From Ooceraea biroi (Eukaryota > Arthropoda > Insecta > Hymenoptera > Formicidae): a DNA stretch of 64,000 nucleotides. Made by a program: the position numbers and the translations under genes. The DNA is taken from NCBI RefSeq assembly GCF_003672135.1, contig NC_039519.1, positions 1,550,001 through 1,614,000 of the forward strand. The letters run 5' to 3'. Below the pieces are notes generated by a model. The model was given only the letters and a program-made list of their open reading frames with translations, was not told the origin of the DNA and searched no databases. Numbering within the stretch: position 1 is the first letter of the stretch; every line of letters starts with the position of its first letter. Positions 1 through 10,492 of the stretch are shown here, piece after piece.

Positions 1-451
1 GCGTCTCGTCTGCGCTCCTTACACGCCTACTAAAGCTTAAGCCGTTTGTTTACATATCAAATTCATATAAAAAGAAGTTTAACAAATTTCACGCGTTTAA
101 TACTAAAGGCTAAACTTAATACTAAATACTAAATTGCTACATACTAAACGCTGAAAGAGAGATTTCTTGTAATACTCGGTCTAGCAGCGCCAAGTATTTT
201 ACATTAAATATTATTTAATCAATCAAAGTTTTATATTTTTTGAAAGTAGGTGTATAACACATTTTCAAGACAATATATACATACTAGTAAAATAGCCTGT
301 CTACGCCAGGTAGTCCCTGGACCGAAATTAAAGATTTCAAGAATTTTCCCATTATCTGGGGGTGAACCCCTATCACCATGCGAAATTTGGTGTTTCTAGC
401 ATGTCGGGAAGTACCCGATCAATTCAATGACAGAATAGGGATTTTATATAT
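1..451. repeat. Repeat debris related to the 11.5-12.1 kb inverted repeat
   Basis: No gene seen. The segment around 171-205 (a tactcggtctagcagcgcc core followed by aagta) closely matches 11573-11600 in the same orientation, and 4200-4530 matches 11815-12150 in the same orientation. This suggests one older repeat that was split by the 3.7-kb element at 452-4195. The part from 240 to 451 has no internal match that I could see. Confidence 0.5.
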
Positions 452-1012
452 TGTTACGTCCAGAGACTGCACAGTTCCTTGCTTCCAAGGAATTTAGCGA
501 TAATTTTTAATTGTCGGTCAATGAGGCAACGCGTTGAGCCGGTTGCGTGCGATCAATAGGGCCCCAGTGAGAGATTAGAAGAAACGGTGACACAGCTGTG
601 TCGGATCCGAGGAAATACCTTCACAAGAACCGCGGGTTGTGACGCACGTGTCCGGGCAGGCGCGATATTAGATCCGGATATCGAACCCTTTGGTCTTACT
701 GATCAATTTATAAAAAACAAAGAACAAATTCGGTCGCGCGTGACTGTAGGCTCGCGGTGTATCACTCTTCCTGGAAAAGAAAATGATACAGCTGTACCGG
801 ATCATCTCCCGGGTAGATACCTCACAGGAACCGCGAGTCCGGCCACACACGTACCGGTGCTTCCGGCTTAAAAAGAAACCATCTGTGGACGGTTTATCGC
901 CTCATAGACCAACCGATCATATTTGCAATTAAATTAACTAACGGCCCTCGAAAGGTGGTTTCCTGAAAACGCAGTTCCCGGAAAAGCTACCTCTTTTCCA
1001 CGTCATCCCTAT

Positions 1013-1023
1013 CGTATAAAAGG
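1013..1023 (+). promoter_or_regulatory. TATA box of element E1
   Basis: The sequence cgtataaaagg is followed about 25-30 bases later by a pyrimidine-rich stretch (ttcattctgtccg) where transcription could start. It is about 560 bases into E1, a position compatible with the U3/R boundary of a long LTR. No transcript evidence is available. Confidence 0.4.
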
Positions 1024-1472
1024 TGATGACCACTCCGGAGGGCAGCTTTTTCATTCTGTCCGTGTTCACGAACGCAGCTCATCCATTTTTGTCCGTGACC
1101 GCGAACGTACCTTGTCAGCCTTCGCGAACGACACAATTTTTCTTCAATAGTTTTGTGAAGTCAAGTGCCGGGCCGTGAACACTAACTTTGGTGCGCGAGT
1201 TACATATCACCCAAGCAACTCAACGTGCGTTTGACCGCTTCACCATCCACCCGACGGCAGTTCATTGGCACAAACGGATTTTTCAAGTTTCAGCATACAC
1301 CTGCAAACAAGTGAGCGTTTTCCTTTAGCTGTCACTCCTTTTTTTTTCTTTACTCTTTGTCTCCTCTTCCTTTTGTTTGTTCATCGACAATTTTCATTCA
1401 CATTTCTCCTTCAGCTCTCTTCTACCCCTTTTCTATACATTTCTCCTGGACTCATCCGGTATCCCAATTTAA

Positions 1473-2306
1473 GTGTTTTCCGGCAAACGATCACGCAGTC
1501 CGTCTCCCTCTGCGGAACCATCCAGCAGCGACCAAGCGTCGTTTCCTGGGGGCCATCCAACGACGGTGCCACCACGGAAAAAGATCGCGACCGAGATCGA
1601 TCCGCGGCCCCCCTCAGCGTGTTCGGCCAGTTCATCGGTCATAGAATACTATGACGGAGAGTAACGGGGAATCTAATAAGATTCTTTTCGACCTCCTTCC
1701 CCTGCCCTTTCCGTTCAAACAGTATCTTCCACCTCGCATCGGGCATCCCCTGATTCTTCCGTTCGGATACTGGAACCCCTACCCCGAACACCTTCCCCGT
1801 TTTCTGTCTCTTCAAGTGTCTCTTCCTCCGCACCCTCCGTTTCTTCTTCGCGCTCCTCTTTGCGTCCTTCAACCCTTTCAAGCGTCTCTCTTTCTTTATC
1901 TCTGCCTCCTTCTTCTCTTACACCCCCTTCGTGTTATTTCTCTATGTCCGAATCCTCTTCGCGAGCATCCATTCAAGTGTCACCTCCTAGCTCTCCCCGT
2001 TACTCTCCGTCTATTTCTCCAGCTCCCTCCTCCCTACGCTATTCGCTTGTGCAACCTGGCGATTTGGAGAATTTTGCAAATTCTCCTTCTCCTCCTCGTT
2101 CTCCGTCGCCCGTCAGGGATGTCGTCATAGTCGAAGAGTTCATCCAGCGTTCACTGGTGACTCTAGGAGAGCGATTCCTCCACATTTTCCCTCCAGTCAC
2201 TCACCCTCTACCACCTAATGCCATTGTGATAGACCCAGATTTTTTCCTATTCCCTCTCTCAGGGCCGCTCTTCGGCACACCGACCCAAACGTCGGGATCC
2301 CTCTGA
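1473..2306 (+). pseudogene. Ser/Pro-rich reading frame of element E1 (Gag-like?), interrupted
   Basis: A single frame runs from an ATG at 1473 to a stop at 2306, interrupted by stops around 1662-1676. Before the break it starts with a basic, Ser/Pro-rich segment. After the break it gives about 150 residues dominated by Ser and Pro, ending in a more hydrophobic tail. Ser/Pro-rich, low-complexity proteins occur as Gag-like products of some LTR elements, but no zinc knuckle or recognisable capsid motif is visible. I do not recognise the family. Two overlapping frames over the same bases (1265-1654 and 1651-2130) are probably shadows caused by the pyrimidine-rich composition. Confidence 0.3.
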
Positions 2307-2731
2307 TTGTCAGAGAACACCTATATCCCATCCTGTTCCCCGCCTCTCTCCTCCGCCAGTATTTTTTAAGTAATGATTAGTGTTAATATAGAAATAGATT
2401 TTAGAAATAGATCGGTCGCCGTAGTTTTCATTTATATATTATTTTATTGGTTAAGTTGTTCTCCTTTAGTTTTATGTTTTTTTGAAATAGACTCAGTTTG
2501 GAAAATTGATCTAGGAAGTAAAGCGTTTAATTTCCGCTTATGTTTAGTTTTCAATTTGTAATTAATTATAATTTCCGAGTAAACTACATTTTCAATTTAC
2601 ACATTTTATAGACACAAAACAACACATACACTTTAAATTTCTTTCAACCAAATATGTTCTAGACATACTTTGTTTTCTTTAGAATAAAATGTTTATTAGT
2701 TAACTAGTCACCGATGTATTATTCATTTTAA
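2307..2731. other. AT-rich stretch inside E1 without a gene
   Basis: I see no coding frame, RNA gene or repeat in this stretch between the Ser/Pro-rich frame and the TTAA-flanked insertion. It is part of E1 by position. TTAA at 2728-2731 is the left target copy of the next element. Confidence 0.4.
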
Positions 2732-3934
2732 GGGGGTATTCTAGTGTAGCATGTCAGAAAAATCGAATTTTTTTGGCATATTTTGCAAGTATATGGTATG
2801 GAAAATATGTCTGCGAGAAGATTTAGCCCGATTCGCAAAATTAACAAAGTAATAGCACCTAATAGAAAATAACCTCTGGCGCGCGCTCGGCGGTTGGACC
2901 GCGCGGCACACAACAGAGCATTGTGTTAGTATTTTAGGTAGGATCGGAAGATCGTTATTCTTTGAAGGTCGTACATTTGAATTGGAGCCTTTGTATAGTA
3001 CAGGTTATATAGTACAATGAATCTCTAAATTCATTGATTTGGACTTTTGCTCCAAAACATCTCCATGCTGACGTGAAAGTTGTTGAAATAGTAACATTCT
3101 TGGCAGTTATAATTTTCAATAAAGGATTTATGCCAATTTTAAAACTTATGAACGTGATGGGAGTTAGTATTGATCAGCAAGCGGTGATGTACGCAAACTC
3201 CCGAAACGAAGCTTGTATCACCCGCTCGGAGCGGCGCTCCACTAACTTCTCTCGAGATCAGAGAATGAATCGCAGGCAAGAGAGATCAGCTCTGCAGGAC
3301 TTCTACGAACAAGAGGAATGTCCCCTGTATGGTCCTGGACTAGCCGATCGTAAGTAACATTATCTCTATGTAATCAGTATGAAAAACTTTAAACGTGTTT
3401 TTCTCGAAACCATGTTTTTCAAATTGGTTCCCATGATATCTCAAAAACAAGTTAATCAATTGACTCAGGCTTTTGCACACATCTTCAGTATATGTGTGGC
3501 TATAGCCCCTACCACAATCAAGTCGAAATATTGTTTTTTGGAATTTCTACAGCCCTTCAATGGTGAAACAAATGGCACAAATAGAAACTTAATTTTCTCA
3601 ATGAAGTCATGTTTTAAATTTTCAACATTTTTTTTCATTCTGGTACCTGCTATAGCCACACTCATACTAATTAAGAATCTCTTTGGTTTTTTTGTTTCAG
3701 ATGAGCAGAACAGCTGAAATCATGGGAACCATGGACCAACTTTTTTTTCATGTTCTTATTTAATATCATGTGCAGCGCTTATTTATAGTTATTGTTTACT
3801 ACAAAAATTTGGAAACATACACCAAATATGTATGAATAAGCAGGGAAAACCCTGCCTCAAACAACCTTATACTTTTTTCCAAAAAAATTCACCAAAATAG
3901 CATACAAATTCCGCTTTTACACTAGAATACCCCC
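2732..3934 (+). mobile_element. Kolobok-like DNA transposon remnant with TTAA target duplication
   Basis: A 17-bp perfect terminal inverted repeat (GGGGGTATTCTAGTGTA at 2732 and its complement ending at 3934) is flanked on both sides by TTAA (2728-2731 and 3935-3938). TTAA duplications and G-run termini are known for the Kolobok and piggyBac superfamilies. The internal coding fragment (3013-3717) resembles the C-terminal part of the Mutator-like transposase domain found in Kolobok elements, which favours Kolobok. At 1.2 kb the element is a deletion derivative and cannot move on its own. It sits inside E1 and is therefore younger than E1. Confidence 0.75.
3013..3717 (+). pseudogene. C-terminal fragment of Kolobok-type transposase, two exons
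   Basis: The frame is open from 3013 with no nearby ATG, starting with an NES.NS..W motif followed by an APK.LH segment. This pattern is typical of the C-terminus of Mutator-like transposase domain proteins in insects. It continues to an Arg-rich stretch and ends at a strong donor GTAAGT at 3350. The intron 3350-3700 ends in tttgtttcag. The final exon adds only a few residues before TGA at 3715-3717. Donor and acceptor phases agree (one base before, two after). The N-terminal two thirds of the transposase are absent, so this is a remnant. Family assignment rests on remembered motif similarity. Confidence 0.55.
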
Positions 3935-4195
3935 TTAATTCCCTCTGTTCATCTCCGCCTTCCCAGATCGTACGGGTCCTATCCCAGGTAAAAGGGATTC
4001 AGTTCCCTGACCTAAAAAGGGACCAACGGACAGACCGTTCCAGAGCCTACGGTAAAATCGACCTCCGTGGTCGTTGACCTTAAAGCCGGAACAAGTGGTC
4101 AGTCCGACTCGTGCTTTGGGGCCTACCCGCCACAAGGTACGAGAGGCGTTCTGCTGCGTCCTCCCTTCGAGCTCTCCCGAGCTCTGGACGTAACA

Positions 4196-4854
4196 ATATA
4201 TATATAGATAGATTCTCTTTGTAATTGGTAAGATACTACCACTTGGTTTTTTTTAAATTGTAGTATAATAATTAATTTTCGAGGTAATACATCCTCTTTG
4301 CAATTGGCGCAATTTGAGGATTTCATAAATTTTTTTACAAAATACTATAAAATAATAATATTTAAAGACAATTAGAACTACTATCGCTTGGATTGGAATA
4401 GGATCATTGAATGAGAATATAAAAGGTACATATTACTTGATTTAATATTTTTTTTAATTAAAGAAACTACCACATTGGTTTTTTCGAGCACATACCACGC
4501 GCATACTTGGCGCCCTTTTTTACTTTTTTTTTTAAAAAAGGTAATTTTTTGATAGGCTACCGTGAGGGCGTGTGCGTCACGAGAATCTCTATACTGTCTA
4601 TACTCATAGTCTCTATACTCTCTTTATGTTACGAATGCTACCAGCGAATTATCTTAAATGTGAAGCTTTGCCGACCTACTGTTTTCATATTTAAAAGTAC
4701 GTATGTTGAACTTTCATATTCTCTTAAATTTTTATACATAGTATGTACATATTTCATATAACTTCTCGTTCTGAATAATCATTTGAACTCCAGTGAAATA
4801 AAGCCGAATAGTGACAAACATAACCTGCAAATCCGTGATATATTTTATTTTTAG
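4196..4854. repeat. Diverged copy of the CTTGGCGC repeat arm
   Basis: The stretch 4200-4530 matches 11815-12150 in the same orientation, including ctaccacttg, the ttggcgcaatttga block, cgcttggattggaatagga and a closing gcatacttggcgccc. After 4530 the sequence is AT-rich with no feature until the hAT transposase start. No gene was seen. Confidence 0.5.
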
Positions 4855-6913
4855 ATGGGAAGAGAAAAGAGAATTGATGTTTGGCAACATTTTGTTGTTG
4901 AAAAGAAAGAAGGAAATGTAATGACAGCCACTTGTCGAAAATGTTTAAAGTACTATAAGAATGCAAATATCATAAGATTAGGGAAACATCTCGAAATGTG
5001 TAAGACCAAGAACAGTGAAGTACAATGTTCTTCCTATTCTTCCTATAAAAGAGATGAAACAACGGAAGTCGATGTCGAAGATGATGTCGATATTGAACAA
5101 AATTTGGAGATTAATCATACCAATAATCCTACAAAGTCCAATAAAAGTTCTTTCCCACCTTCAGCAAAGCTAAAGAAAAGAGAGAAAGAGAAATCTTCTT
5201 TAAGTGAAATAAAACCATTCATTGATTCTATGACAACTGGTAAGGAGAAAATGCGGCTTTATTATTACTGTTTTCCTATTGTTTCTCATAATTTTATTTG
5301 CAAATTTACAGATTTTTTTATTTGCATTTGCAGATGAACAAAATTGTGCTGATGAATTTCTGGCTCGAGCTATTTTCTCATCCAACTGTAGTTTTAATAT
5401 GACAGAGCATAATGTCTATTGGCTAAATTTCTTAAAGTACCTACGACCGGCATATATTCCACCTTCAAGGTACAAACTAGGCAAGTCTCTTTTAGATTTA
5501 GAATATGAAAAGGCAAAAGTCAATGCTGCACATAAAATTCAAGAGGCTTCAGTGCTCGCAATAATGACAGATGGATGGACAGATATTAATGGAGCAGGAA
5601 TGTTGAATATACTTCTAAGTACACCCATTCCTGTATTTTGGAAATCTTTTGATAGAGAACTCAATAGAGAAACTGGTGAATATGTTGCTAAGCAACTTGA
5701 CTCTGTAATTTTAGAAATAGGAAGTGAAAAAATTTGGATGCTCATAACAGATTCTGCAAAAAATATGCAAGCAGCTTGGAAAATAATTGAGCAAAAATAT
5801 CCACATATATCACCTGTTGGATGTGCTGATCATTGTCTTCAGAACTTAACTAAAGATATAATGACTGTGAAATGTTTTAACAATATTTACATTCAAGCTA
5901 AGAATATAGTCAAAGAAATAAAGTACTCACATGTAAAATTAGCTGCTTTTAAAAATATTTAAAATGAGAAGTATGATCAAATGAGTATTTCATTGAAATT
6001 ACCTCTGAATACAAGATTTGGTTTTGTAGTTATATTGTTGGAATCTTTAGAGGCAAATAAAGAAGCACTTCAAGCAGCGGTGTTAAAAAAAGACTTGAAT
6101 GTTGCTAAAATGATTAGAACCAGAGTTCTTGATGAGGAAGTTTTCTGGCCAAGAATTCAAACTGTATTAAAAATACTAAAACCTATTGCAAACGGTATTA
6201 CTCAGTTGGAGAGAGATAATGCTACTCTTTCTGATGCAGTTAAAATATTTCATAATTTAAACGAAATAATTGATCAGTTGATTGACAAAAATGATGAGCT
6301 GATTACTTTGACAGATTGGGAAACTATCCAGAAAGCAATTAACAAAAGATCTGAAGCATGCTTGAAGCCTATACATTTTGCGACATATTTGTTAGATCCA
6401 AGATACCAAGGAAAAAGCCTTACCAACGCCCAGTTAATTTATGCTTATGAAATAATTGAAAAATTGGCAGGTTACTTGAAAATTGAAAATGACAATAGAG
6501 AAGTCTTAAATAATCTAGGAGATTTCCGAGAACATACTGGTTTTTTCTCTTATGATATTCTGTGGCGTACCACAAAAACTCATAAACCATGCTATTGGTG
6601 GAAAGGTATGTATGGCTCTGAAATAATTTCTCCTATTGCATCAAGATTGTTACAACTGCCTCCGACTTCTTGTGCCTGCGAAAGAAATTGGTCAGAACAT
6701 GGAAATGTCCATTGTTTGAAAAGAAATAGGCTGAAACACGAAAAAGTAATGAAGCTTGTCGCAGTGCGACATTCCTTAAGAACATCGAAACCAGTTTATA
6801 ATAAATTTACTGTTTCTTACGATAAGAATGCTAACAGCACTGTTATAAATGATAACTGTACCTCTGATGATGAGTCACATAGTGCTCAAGAACTCGAAAA
6901 CGACGAAGACTGA
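4855..6913 (+). pseudogene. hAT-superfamily transposase with BED zinc finger (one intron, one nonsense codon)
   Basis: Exon 1 (4855-5239) encodes a BED-type DNA-binding finger near residues 5-45, with a C-x2-C pair (CRKC) and a following H/C pair (HLEMC). It is followed by an acidic, low-complexity linker. A 94-base intron (5240-5333, GTAAGG...TTGCAG) is supported because both sides agree in phase, joining across an Asp codon. Exon 2 encodes the DDE catalytic region (a TDGWTD motif near 5566 and an ITDSAKNM motif near 5744) and the C-terminal hAT dimerisation region (around SCACERNWS at 6669). A single in-frame TAA at 5960-5962 breaks an otherwise continuous frame of about 654 residues. The protein would bind transposon ends and cut and paste them in the nucleus. 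The single lesion suggests a recent insertion. The element's terminal inverted repeats were not identified with confidence. Confidence 0.85.
5240..5333 (+). other. Spliceosomal intron in the hAT transposase
   Basis: The donor GTAAGG begins at 5240 and the acceptor tttgcatttgcag ends at 5333. The open frame upstream ends with the first base of a codon at 5239, and the downstream frame resumes with two bases, so removal keeps the frame. Without splicing, the exon 1 frame stops at 5337. Confidence 0.75.
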
Positions 6914-7208
6914 AAATGTTTCAGTATTATTTTAAACTTTTAATTTGAAGTTATTTAGTTATTTGAAGTTATTTATATTATTAAGATATTATTTAAAATG
7001 CATAATTGTTTAAGTTAAATAATTCTTTCAATGTTGCAATTACAGTTATAGTTAATATAATTAAAGTAAAAGCATTTTATTTTGTTTTCAAATTTTTGTT
7101 ACATTGTATTTTTGTTTTTAAGCTAAAATACAATTTAAGTTAACGATTTAAATGTTATTGTCTGAAAAATTTTATATACTTTACTATTTATATAATATAA
7201 AATTTTAT
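6914..7208 (+). other. AT-rich 3' flank of the hAT gene
   Basis: No gene. The sequence consists of short A/T blocks and could hold the 3' untranslated region and the right end of the hAT element. No clear 8-bp target duplication or paired terminal repeat could be assigned. Confidence 0.35.
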
Positions 7209-7247
7209 ATCAAGAGACACGGTAGTGTCTCGCGCCAAGTATACGCG
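7209..7247 (+). repeat. Terminal hairpin motif with GGTA loop followed by GCGCCAAGTA
   Basis: GAGACAC (7214-7220), loop GGTA, and GTGTCTC (7225-7231) form a perfect 7-bp stem. The motif is preceded by TCAA and followed by gcgccaagta. The same layout with a different but still perfectly paired stem (GCGACGC/GCGTCGC) lies at 13751-13768, 21985-22002 and in the right palindrome arm. It marks an end of a repeat family. Confidence 0.6.
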
Positions 7248-7559
7248 CAGCGAGACCGACCGTGTACTGTTACGCGAAGCGACGTTTTCAGACACGCTTA
7301 GATTATCAGATCTTAATAACCTCTGAAAAGATCATTTTCAGAGTAACCTCAATGGATAGCTTGGGGTCGAAGTATATAAGAAAAGTTTTTTAATTTTTTT
7401 TCCATGTGCATTACGAGTGCAGATATTACGATGCAGTCTGAAATTGGAAAATTTTCGATTAAGAAACGTCGTTATCATTATTATGGTCGTCGTCGTTTGT
7501 GCAGTACATTTTTTTCTTCCTAGATGGCAGCAGCAGCAGTCAGTCTTTTAATATATAAG

Positions 7560-7858
7560 TTGCACCACGTCACCGGACGACGACGGGGACGACGTTGCAT
7601 CACGTCGCCGGACGGCGACGGCGAAGACGTTGCACCACGTCGTCGGACGGCGACGGCGAAGACGTTGCACCACGTCGCCGGACGGCGACGGCGAAGACGT
7701 TGCACCATAGCGCCGGACGGCAACGGCGAAGACGTTGCACCACGTCGCCGAACGGCGACGGCGAAGACGTTGCACCACGTCACCGAACGGCGACGGCGAA
7801 GACGTTGCATCACGTCGCCGGACGGCGACGGCGAAGACGTTGCACCACGACCGAGTAT
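7560..7858 (+). repeat. 35-bp GC-rich minisatellite, about 8 copies
   Basis: The unit begins gttgcaccacgtcgccggac and ends ggcgacggcgaagac. Successive units start 35 bases apart (for example 7629 and 7664) with one or two base changes each. Because 35 is not a multiple of three and the unit has no stop codon in any frame, several Arg-rich open frames appear on both strands. None of these looks like a gene. There are no spacers between units, so this is not CRISPR-like. Confidence 0.9.
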
Positions 7859-7904
7859 CTTTACGCGAAGCGACGTTTTCAGACACGCTTAGATTATCAG
7901 ATCT

Positions 7905-8847
7905 GGTAAAACTGAAGGAGACGGGTCCTCCTCACCGATTTCCTTCTAACTTTGTAGAAATGTATATTTTGGTCCTAAAAAAAGATTGCGAGAAGGAAAA
8001 TCGTCGCTCTCAAGTAGAACCAAAGTTACAGCTTACTGAAAAATGACAGTTTCGAGGTTAGGAAATCTGTCATACCGGCGGTCTACGGGCGTAGTGTACA
8101 CTGACCGAACATGCGCGTTGTTATGCATGTATATTACATAAAATTGTTTAAAGCAGTGAATTGTTAATATAAATCGAATCGTTAAAGTAAATAATCAAAA
8201 GCACAAATAGTTAAATACACAGTTTTCTCTGCTTTAACTAAAATCAAAGTCACAGTTAAATAGAAATTATTCTCTGCTTTAATCGTTTAAAGCAGAGAAT
8301 TGTTAGTATAAATCGAATCGTTAAAGTAAATAACCAAAAGCACAAATAGTTAAATACACAGTTTTCTCTGCTTTAACCAAAATTAAAATCATAGTTAAAT
8401 AGAAATTATTCTCTACTTTAATCGAAAGTAAAAACCGCAAAAGAATATATTTAATTTTAAGATTTGTTTATTGGATTAAACTTGAGATCCAACATCTCTT
8501 TAAAAATTGTGGTTATTGACAATGGAAATAAAATAAAGGATATAATGAATCTTTTCCAAGTGACTTCAGAAGTGTAATAAAAAAGAATGAATAAAAAAAA
8601 GCTTTTGTTCTAATCATTAAAGCAGAGAATATACGCATGCCCGGTCACTCTGCGCTGTCGCTGTACACCGCCGCGCCGGTATGACAGATTTCCTAACCCC
8701 GAAACTCATTTTTCAGTACGTTCTAACTTTGGTTCTACTTGAGAGCGACGATTTTCCTTCTCGCAATCTTTTTTTAGGACCAAAATATACATTTCTACAA
8801 AGTTAGAAGGAAATCGGTGAGGAGGACCCGTCTCCTTCAGTTTTACC
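7905..8847. mobile_element. Mutator-type MITE / fold-back element with 9-bp target duplication
   Basis: Terminal inverted repeats of about 180 bp (left from GGTAAAACTGAAGG, right its complement ending at 8847) enclose a short noncoding centre. The flanks are ATCAGATCT at 7896-7904 and 8848-8856, a perfect 9-bp target-site duplication. Nine-base duplications with long inverted repeats are the signature of the Mutator superfamily. The interior (about 8148-8424) holds two direct copies of a ~138-bp AT-rich unit with a tctctgcttta motif. There is no transposase frame, so it is non-autonomous. Confidence 0.85.
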
Positions 8848-9102
8848 ATCAGATCTTAATAACCTCTGAAGAGATCATTTTCAGAGTAACCTCAATGGAT
8901 AGCTTGGGGTCGAAGTATATAAGAAAAGTTTTTTAATTTTTTTTCTATGTGAATTACGAGTGCAGATATTACGATGCAGTCTGAAATTGGAAAATTTTCG
9001 ATTAAGAAACGTCGTTATCATTACCGTCGTCGTCGTTTGTGCAGTACATTTTTCTATTCCTAGATGGCAGCAGCAGCAGCAGTCGGTCTTTTAATATATA
9101 GG

Positions 9103-9390
9103 GTACTCATTGCGGCTCGAAAACCCCGTCGAATGGGCCCTGAACGAACCCTCTAGGACGCTCCGTTCGCGAGATATCGCGAAAAAAACTGTTTGTCAAA
9201 GAAAATTGCGAATATCTCGGAAACTATGAGAGATAGAGGGTTGTTTCTGGCAGCATTCGACGCGGCTCGAAAATCCCCGTCGAATGGGCCCTGAACGAAC
9301 TCTCTAGGACGCTCCGTTCGCGATATCGCGAAACAACTATTTTTCAAAGATAATTGCGAATATCTCGGAAACTATGAGAGAAGTAAAGTC
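9103..9390 (+). repeat. Satellite with ~150-bp unit, two copies
   Basis: Two units share ggctcgaaaa...ccccgtcgaatgggccctgaacgaa, then ctctaggacgctccgttcgcga, a short palindromic tatcgcga, and gcgaatatctcggaaactatgagag. Related text (aaatccccgtcgaatgccg, gaactctct, cactccgtt) recurs at 39241-39455, and a cousin repeat fills 38640-39240. A dispersed satellite family is therefore present in both places. Confidence 0.7.
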
Positions 9391-9480
9391 AAGACGATTC
9401 AATATGATTGCCCTATTCTAAACATATGTTTATATGTTATAAACATATGTTTAGAAATATATATTTAGAATATGTCAAAA

Positions 9481-10318
9481 CTTACGACAAATTGTTGCTT
9501 GGGTTTTACATGGTTTACAAAATACAGACAATGTTTCGTGTTATGCAAATGCAGCATTACAATGTCTAATGCATTTAAGTCCTGTTACAAAACAATTGGT
9601 GAAGTGTAATATATCAGATGTTTTAAGAATGTTGATGTATCGATATGAAAATGGAATGTGCAATTTGAATACATATGCAGTACGGCAATATTTAGGAGAA
9701 CCGTTTTCAATAAATGTAAAATGTGATGTGTTTGAGTTTCTTACAATCCTGTTCACTAAATATGATTGTATAAGACAACTGGTAGAGCATCAAGTAACTT
9801 CTACTAGTCGATGTAAATCTTGTGATTATACAAAGGAATTTACTTGTAACGATGCAGTTATTTCAATACCTATTAACAATTTGGGGAAAAAAGCTATACT
9901 CTTAATGATTTATTAAATGTTACAGTTTCACATTGGTGTGAATCTGATGGGTCATGCGAACAGTGTACAGGAAATGATATTTTGTTTAAGAACGAATTAA
10001 CAGTAACGAAAAATATAGTTATTATTCGTTTAGTATTATTTTCATCTCAAGATGATAAAATGGTGAAAGCAATACGTAAATTTAATATATGTATGTACTA
10101 TTCCTACAACTAAAGTTTTAATAGCTAGACAAACGTATAAGCTTATGAATGCTATATTTCATAGTGGTTTATGTATTGAGGATGGTCATTACACGAGTAT
10201 ATGTAGAGAAGGAATGTCTAGTGATTAGACTGAAGCTGATGATGCACAAATTAAAAAAAGGCCTAGAGGTGCTAAAGATATTTATATATTATTCTTACAA
10301 AAACTTGATAGTACATAA
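9481..10318 (+). pseudogene. Ubiquitin-specific protease (C19)-like pseudogene
   Basis: Around 9517-9570 the frame shows the USP cysteine box, a GLQN..NVSCY.NAALQCL pattern with the catalytic Cys. Further on, a C-x2-C pair (CKSC, about 9815) fits the zinc-binding finger region. After the A-run in ggggaaaaaagc (about 9888) the frame shifts, and a continuation with W.......C..C, K.........I.L.LFS and K...KFNI follows. A second shift is needed near 10085. The histidine box DGHYTS..R occurs near 10180, followed by a YILFLQK-like end. Order and spacing match USP catalytic domains, which remove ubiquitin from proteins. Two frame changes and a stop near 10226 make it non-functional. It is intronless and embedded in repeats, so a retrocopy or transposon/virus passenger is possible. 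Confidence 0.7.
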
Positions 10319-10492
10319 AGTATATATCAGCTCCCGTATATATACAAGGATCGCTTTGCGCCCATACAGGGTTGGTGAGAGTAAAAGTGTTGCATAGTTG
10401 CAAAATTATACTGTAATGAAATAAGTAACTAATAATTTAGTGCGAAATATCATTTTGCTGATAATAAATGTTATTACTGCCGTTAATAAAAC
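10319..10492. other. AT-rich sequence without a recognisable feature
   Basis: I see no gene, RNA or clear repeat between the USP-like pseudogene and the left arm of the next inverted repeat. Confidence 0.3.

Larger units (their letters stand above)
452..4195 (+). mobile_element. Element E1: TG...CA-ended element with 4-bp target duplication (LTR-like, no RT)
   Basis: The ends are inverted: TGTTACGTCCAGAG at 452 and CTCTGGACGTAACA ending at 4195. ATAT lies immediately outside both ends (448-451 and 4196-4199), a 4-bp target-site duplication typical of LTR elements. A TATA-like cgtataaaagg lies near 1013-1023. No reverse transcriptase, protease or integrase frame is visible, and no second LTR was found inside. 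It could be a very long solo LTR or a deletion derivative. It was later invaded by the TTAA-flanked element at 2732-3934. The same end motif occurs on E2 (51874-53937). Assignment to a superfamily is inference. Confidence 0.55.
7250..9102. repeat. Tandem duplication of a ~300-bp unit, separated by minisatellite and MITE
   Basis: The block from acgcgaagcgacgttttcag at about 7252 through cagatcttaataacctctg to the cag-repeat and ttttaatatata near 7557 is repeated almost exactly. The second copy begins at 7862, is split after 7904 by the MITE at 7905-8847, and resumes from 8848 to 9102. The minisatellite at 7560-7855 separates the two copies. Confidence 0.75.

Noticed and set aside
7560..7858. 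Regular repeats that might suggest a CRISPR-like array
   Set aside because: Units are directly adjacent with no unique spacers, and the setting is eukaryotic.
7520..7909. Several overlapping Arg-rich open frames on both strands
   Set aside because: They are translations of the 35-bp minisatellite, whose unit lacks stops in every frame.
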